DNA of 64,000 nucleotides from UBA2185 sp964564625 (GTDB lineage: Bacteria > Desulfobacterota > Syntrophia > Syntrophales > UBA2185): positions 35,977 to 99,976 of the forward strand of contig CAZMBE010000008.1 of the NCBI GenBank assembly GCA_964564625.1. The letters are read 5' to 3'. Both the position numbers and the translations under genes were made by a program. The first letter of the stretch is position 1; every line of letters starts with the position of its first letter. This document shows positions 61,785 to 64,000 of the stretch, one piece after another. The notes beneath the pieces are model-generated. The model worked only from the letters and a program-made list of their open reading frames with translations. It was not told the DNA's origin and ran no database searches.

Positions 61785-62936
61785 TCATATAGAGAGATAC
61801 CCCTCAGGGGCCAGGCTGGTTGCGAGCATCACCATGTTTATATCACGATGGGCTATCCAGCCATCCGCGTGTCTGTTTACGGGCTTAAGCCAATGCGTCT
61901 CTATAATGTCACCCAGTGCCGCATATCGCATCAAGCGTTCGACCCGCGCGTGCAGATGATGTTTCATGGTGGAATCGTATGGAGTCTGCCTGATCAGTTC
62001 CTGTAATTGCTCAAGTGCGTGCAATCCTATAGACAATCCCAGCTCCCGGAATGCAAGCCGGTAATCGGAAGGAAGCTTCAAAGGATTGCTTCTTTCATAG
62101 GAGAGCAATCCAATCCGGGCGGCATCCAACAGAATCTCCAGAAGGTCGACGTGTTCGACACCTTCGAGGAGTATTAATTGTGCCAGTTTGTATGCGGAAC
62201 TCAGGAGTTCTCCAAGACCGAGAGGGTCATCCGTAGCCCAGCTTTTCCCTTCACACATGGTGGCTATGTCTGTAATTTCTTTGCTAAGGTCGAGCGCCTT
62301 GGATGATTGGGAATCCTTCGCTTCCGTTGCCTGAAGTTGGAGATACGTGATGAATCCGTCGAGGGGGTCGTGATGACCCATGGAAAGTACAAGCGGATAG
62401 GTGAGGTCAATGCTCATTTTCCAGTACATGCGTTTCTGATCCCCGAAGGGTGGAACATAGGTAAACCCGGCATGTGCCGTTTTCGCAAGCTCGATAGCCC
62501 ATTTAGTATAGGTTGAATCTCCGGTGAACCGGCTCACGCGATTGAGCGCGTGCATCCATTTTGTCAGATAGTGATAGTATTGCCCGTCCCGATCCCATTC
62601 CAACTGTTCATCAAAAGGATCGCCGGGCCCGCGTTCGCTCATTTCCTTGCCGATTCTTAACCCGCCCGTGGTGGGATGCAGTTTGCCTTCCTGCTCGTCG
62701 AGTCCGCTGATCCAGCCTTTTCGCGAATCATCGGTGCGGTGGCGTCCGAGGATGGCATGAACCTGATCGACGAGGTGCAGCGCGAGCTGTGTGTAGCGCG
62801 GATCACCCGTTTGATGAGAAAGGGCGAGATAGTTGCAGACGGCAAAGGCATCCGTCCATAAGTAGCGGCGCGGCGTTGCCCTCTCCGCTACCAGACCTGT
62901 AAGATTTGCAAATTCCATCATGATTTCCAGGACCAT
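61785..62936 (-). CDS. Conserved hypothetical alpha-helical (six-hairpin-like) protein
   Basis: This 383-residue soluble protein is rich in paired helices with aromatic and Trp-containing segments (YLWTDAFAVCNYLAL, YYHYLTKWMHALNRVSRFTG, ADGWIAHRDINMVML). The pattern suggests an alpha/alpha barrel such as six-hairpin glycosidases or related proteins, but no catalytic motif is recognised. There is no signal peptide. ATG 62936 lacks a clear ribosome-binding site. It diverges from the radical SAM gene. Confidence 0.6.
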   Translation of the reverse strand: MVLEIMMEFANLTGLVAERATPRRYLWTDAFAVCNYLALSHQTGDPRYTQLALHLVDQVHAILGRHRTDDSRKGWISGLDEQEGKLHPTTGGLRIGKEMSERGPGDPFDEQLEWDRDGQYYHYLTKWMHALNRVSRFTGDSTYTKWAIELAKTAHAGFTYVPPFGDQKRMYWKMSIDLTYPLVLSMGHHDPLDGFITYLQLQATEAKDSQSSKALDLSKEITDIATMCEGKSWATDDPLGLGELLSSAYKLAQLILLEGVEHVDLLEILLDAARIGLLSYERSNPLKLPSDYRLAFRELGLSIGLHALEQLQELIRQTPYDSTMKHHLHARVERLMRYAALGDIIETHWLKPVNRHADGWIAHRDINMVMLATSLAPEGYLSI

Positions 62937-62994
62937 GCTGTATCATACCACGGAAGGCTTTAGAAATTAACTGAATCGTGATAAAATTCATTTA

Positions 62995-63738
62995 ATGAAG
63001 ATAAATGAGATAAGAGCAAAAAGTATCCTATCCAAATCTCAGGTGTATGATTATGCGCTGAACCCTTATGTCGGCTGCGAGCACAATTGTGTCTACTGCT
63101 ATGCGAAATTTATGAAGAGGTTTACGGGACACAGGGAGAAATGGGGGGAATTTGTCGATGTAAAAATAAATGCATCCGAACTCTTAGCCCATGAGGTGAA
63201 GAGAAAAAAGACCGGCAGGGTATGGATAAGCGGGGTGTGCGACCCCTATCAGCCTTTGGAAAAAAAGTACATGATCACGAAGCAATGTCTGGACATCCTT
63301 GTGGAAAACTGCTGGCCTGTCACCGTCCAGACCAAATCCGATCTTGTCATGAGGGATATTAAAATACTGAGGAGAGCACACGGTAGCGAGGTTGGATTTA
63401 CCATAACCACAGTGGATGAGAGAATAAGGGAGATATTTGAACCGGGTGCGTCACCATTACGCAAAAGGATGGAGGCATTGGCAACGCTCCACTCCCGGGG
63501 AATCAGGACTTTTGCCATGGTGGCTCCAATCCTTCCCGGTTCAGAGGGCCTGGTGGGCAAACTAACGGGTCACGTGGATTATGTGATCCTGGACAGGCTG
63601 AACTATCATTACGCGGACTGGGTATACAAAAGGCACGGACTGCAGTCGGCAAGTCAAGACAGTTTCTTTGTGCAAAAAAGTGAAGAGCTGGGGGAGGCGT
63701 TTGAACGGGAGGGGATTCCCTTTCAGATCGTATTTTGA
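62995..63738 (+). CDS. Radical SAM protein of the SPL (spore photoproduct lyase-like) family
   Basis: The 247-residue protein has the radical SAM cluster motif CEHNCVYCYA (CxxxCxxC) and family features DYALNPYVGC and WISGVCDPYQPLEKKY. It should bind a [4Fe-4S] cluster and cleave SAM reductively. It is shorter than a full spore photoproduct lyase, and members of this group are widespread with unassigned substrates. No ribosome-binding site is evident before ATG 62995. Confidence 0.85.
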   Translation: MKINEIRAKSILSKSQVYDYALNPYVGCEHNCVYCYAKFMKRFTGHREKWGEFVDVKINASELLAHEVKRKKTGRVWISGVCDPYQPLEKKYMITKQCLDILVENCWPVTVQTKSDLVMRDIKILRRAHGSEVGFTITTVDERIREIFEPGASPLRKRMEALATLHSRGIRTFAMVAPILPGSEGLVGKLTGHVDYVILDRLNYHYADWVYKRHGLQSASQDSFFVQKSEELGEAFEREGIPFQIVF

Positions 63739-63926
63739 GATCCTGTGCACACCGTAGTTCGTCCGAAGCCGGGAGAGAAGAAGCGGGGTCATAGAGGAGG
63801 CGATCCATGGTATACCCGTGGGGGACAAAAATCTTAAAATATGGTAAGATGAAACACTATCCGACAATGGATAGTCCCTAATGCAAGGGATGTGGGGTAA
63901 ATCGTCCCTTGAAGGGAATGTCGGAA

Positions 63927-64000
63927 ATGAAGAAAAACATAGCAATTCTGGTTTTTCTTGCTGTGAGCCTCATTTATTCCGGTTGCGGCACTGACCGACG
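63927..64000 (+). CDS. Start of a lipoprotein (truncated by the right edge)
   Basis: Only 24 residues are visible: a short basic start, a hydrophobic helix and a lipobox ending SGC (Cys at residue 20). It is probably exported and lipidated. The function cannot be read from so little sequence. The spacer before it contains several short GGGA/TCCC hairpins. Confidence 0.6.
   Translation, partial: MKKNIAILVFLAVSLIYSGCGTDR

Overview
The window looks like a chromosomal segment of a Gram-negative, probably anaerobic bacterium, most likely of the Desulfobacterota (former Deltaproteobacteria). This placement is inferred from gene content, not from a marker phylogeny. LPS inner-core and Kdo genes (hldD, kdsB), a TonB/BtuB outer-membrane system and Tat translocase genes show a diderm cell. 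The small siroheme sulfite reductase, iron-dependent alcohol dehydrogenase and CbiR-type cobamide salvage fit that group. The assembly has two runs of exactly 100 N (10318-10417 and 31006-31105). Flanking gene content shows both are placeholders for longer missing sequence.

Region 1 (1-12.3 kb, almost all minus strand) is the replication-origin neighbourhood: rsmG, parA, parB (broken by a gap), dnaA (TTG start), dnaN, gyrB, and, after an inserted 5'-nucleotidase and an alpha/beta hydrolase, gyrA running off the left edge. The dnaA-dnaN spacer carries two good DnaA boxes, an AT-rich block and a DnaA-trio-like run, and is a good oriC candidate. recF is absent from its usual place between dnaN and gyrB.

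Region 2 (12.5-18.9 kb) holds an orphan small sulfite reductase, a TrmJ-type RNA methyltransferase, an iron alcohol dehydrogenase, hldD-kdsB (4-bp overlap), a PlsC-like acyltransferase and an AAA ATPase. Region 3 (19.0-27.5 kb, plus strand) is a cobamide uptake and remodelling cluster: btuF, riboswitch, btuC, btuD, a second riboswitch that begins inside btuD, btuB, cbiR, cbiP and tonB.

Region 4 (27.5-31 kb) has a HEAT-repeat protein, a small membrane protein and a patatin-like lipoprotein. Region 5 (31.1-39.2 kb, minus strand) is a branched-chain amino-acid locus with two complete acetolactate synthase pairs followed by ilvC and ilvD. Each ALS pair has its own promoter, leader peptide and intrinsic terminator. 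One leader is rich in Val/Leu codons and the other in Ile codons, so they look like two attenuators reading different end products.

Region 6 (39.2-47 kb) has PBP1A, tatC, tatA/B, a histone-deacetylase-family hydrolase and gatCAB. Region 7 (47-64 kb) holds a membrane methyltransferase, an ACP-acyl-AMP ligase-acyltransferase fusion, mtnA, and ilvA behind an ECF sigma/anti-sigma pair and a VIT/vWA protein. It also holds a decayed transposase, a secreted metallopeptidase-like protein with five Cys-rich 64-residue repeats, an unrecognised helical protein, an SPL-family radical SAM protein and the start of a lipoprotein. I saw no tRNA, rRNA or CRISPR array.
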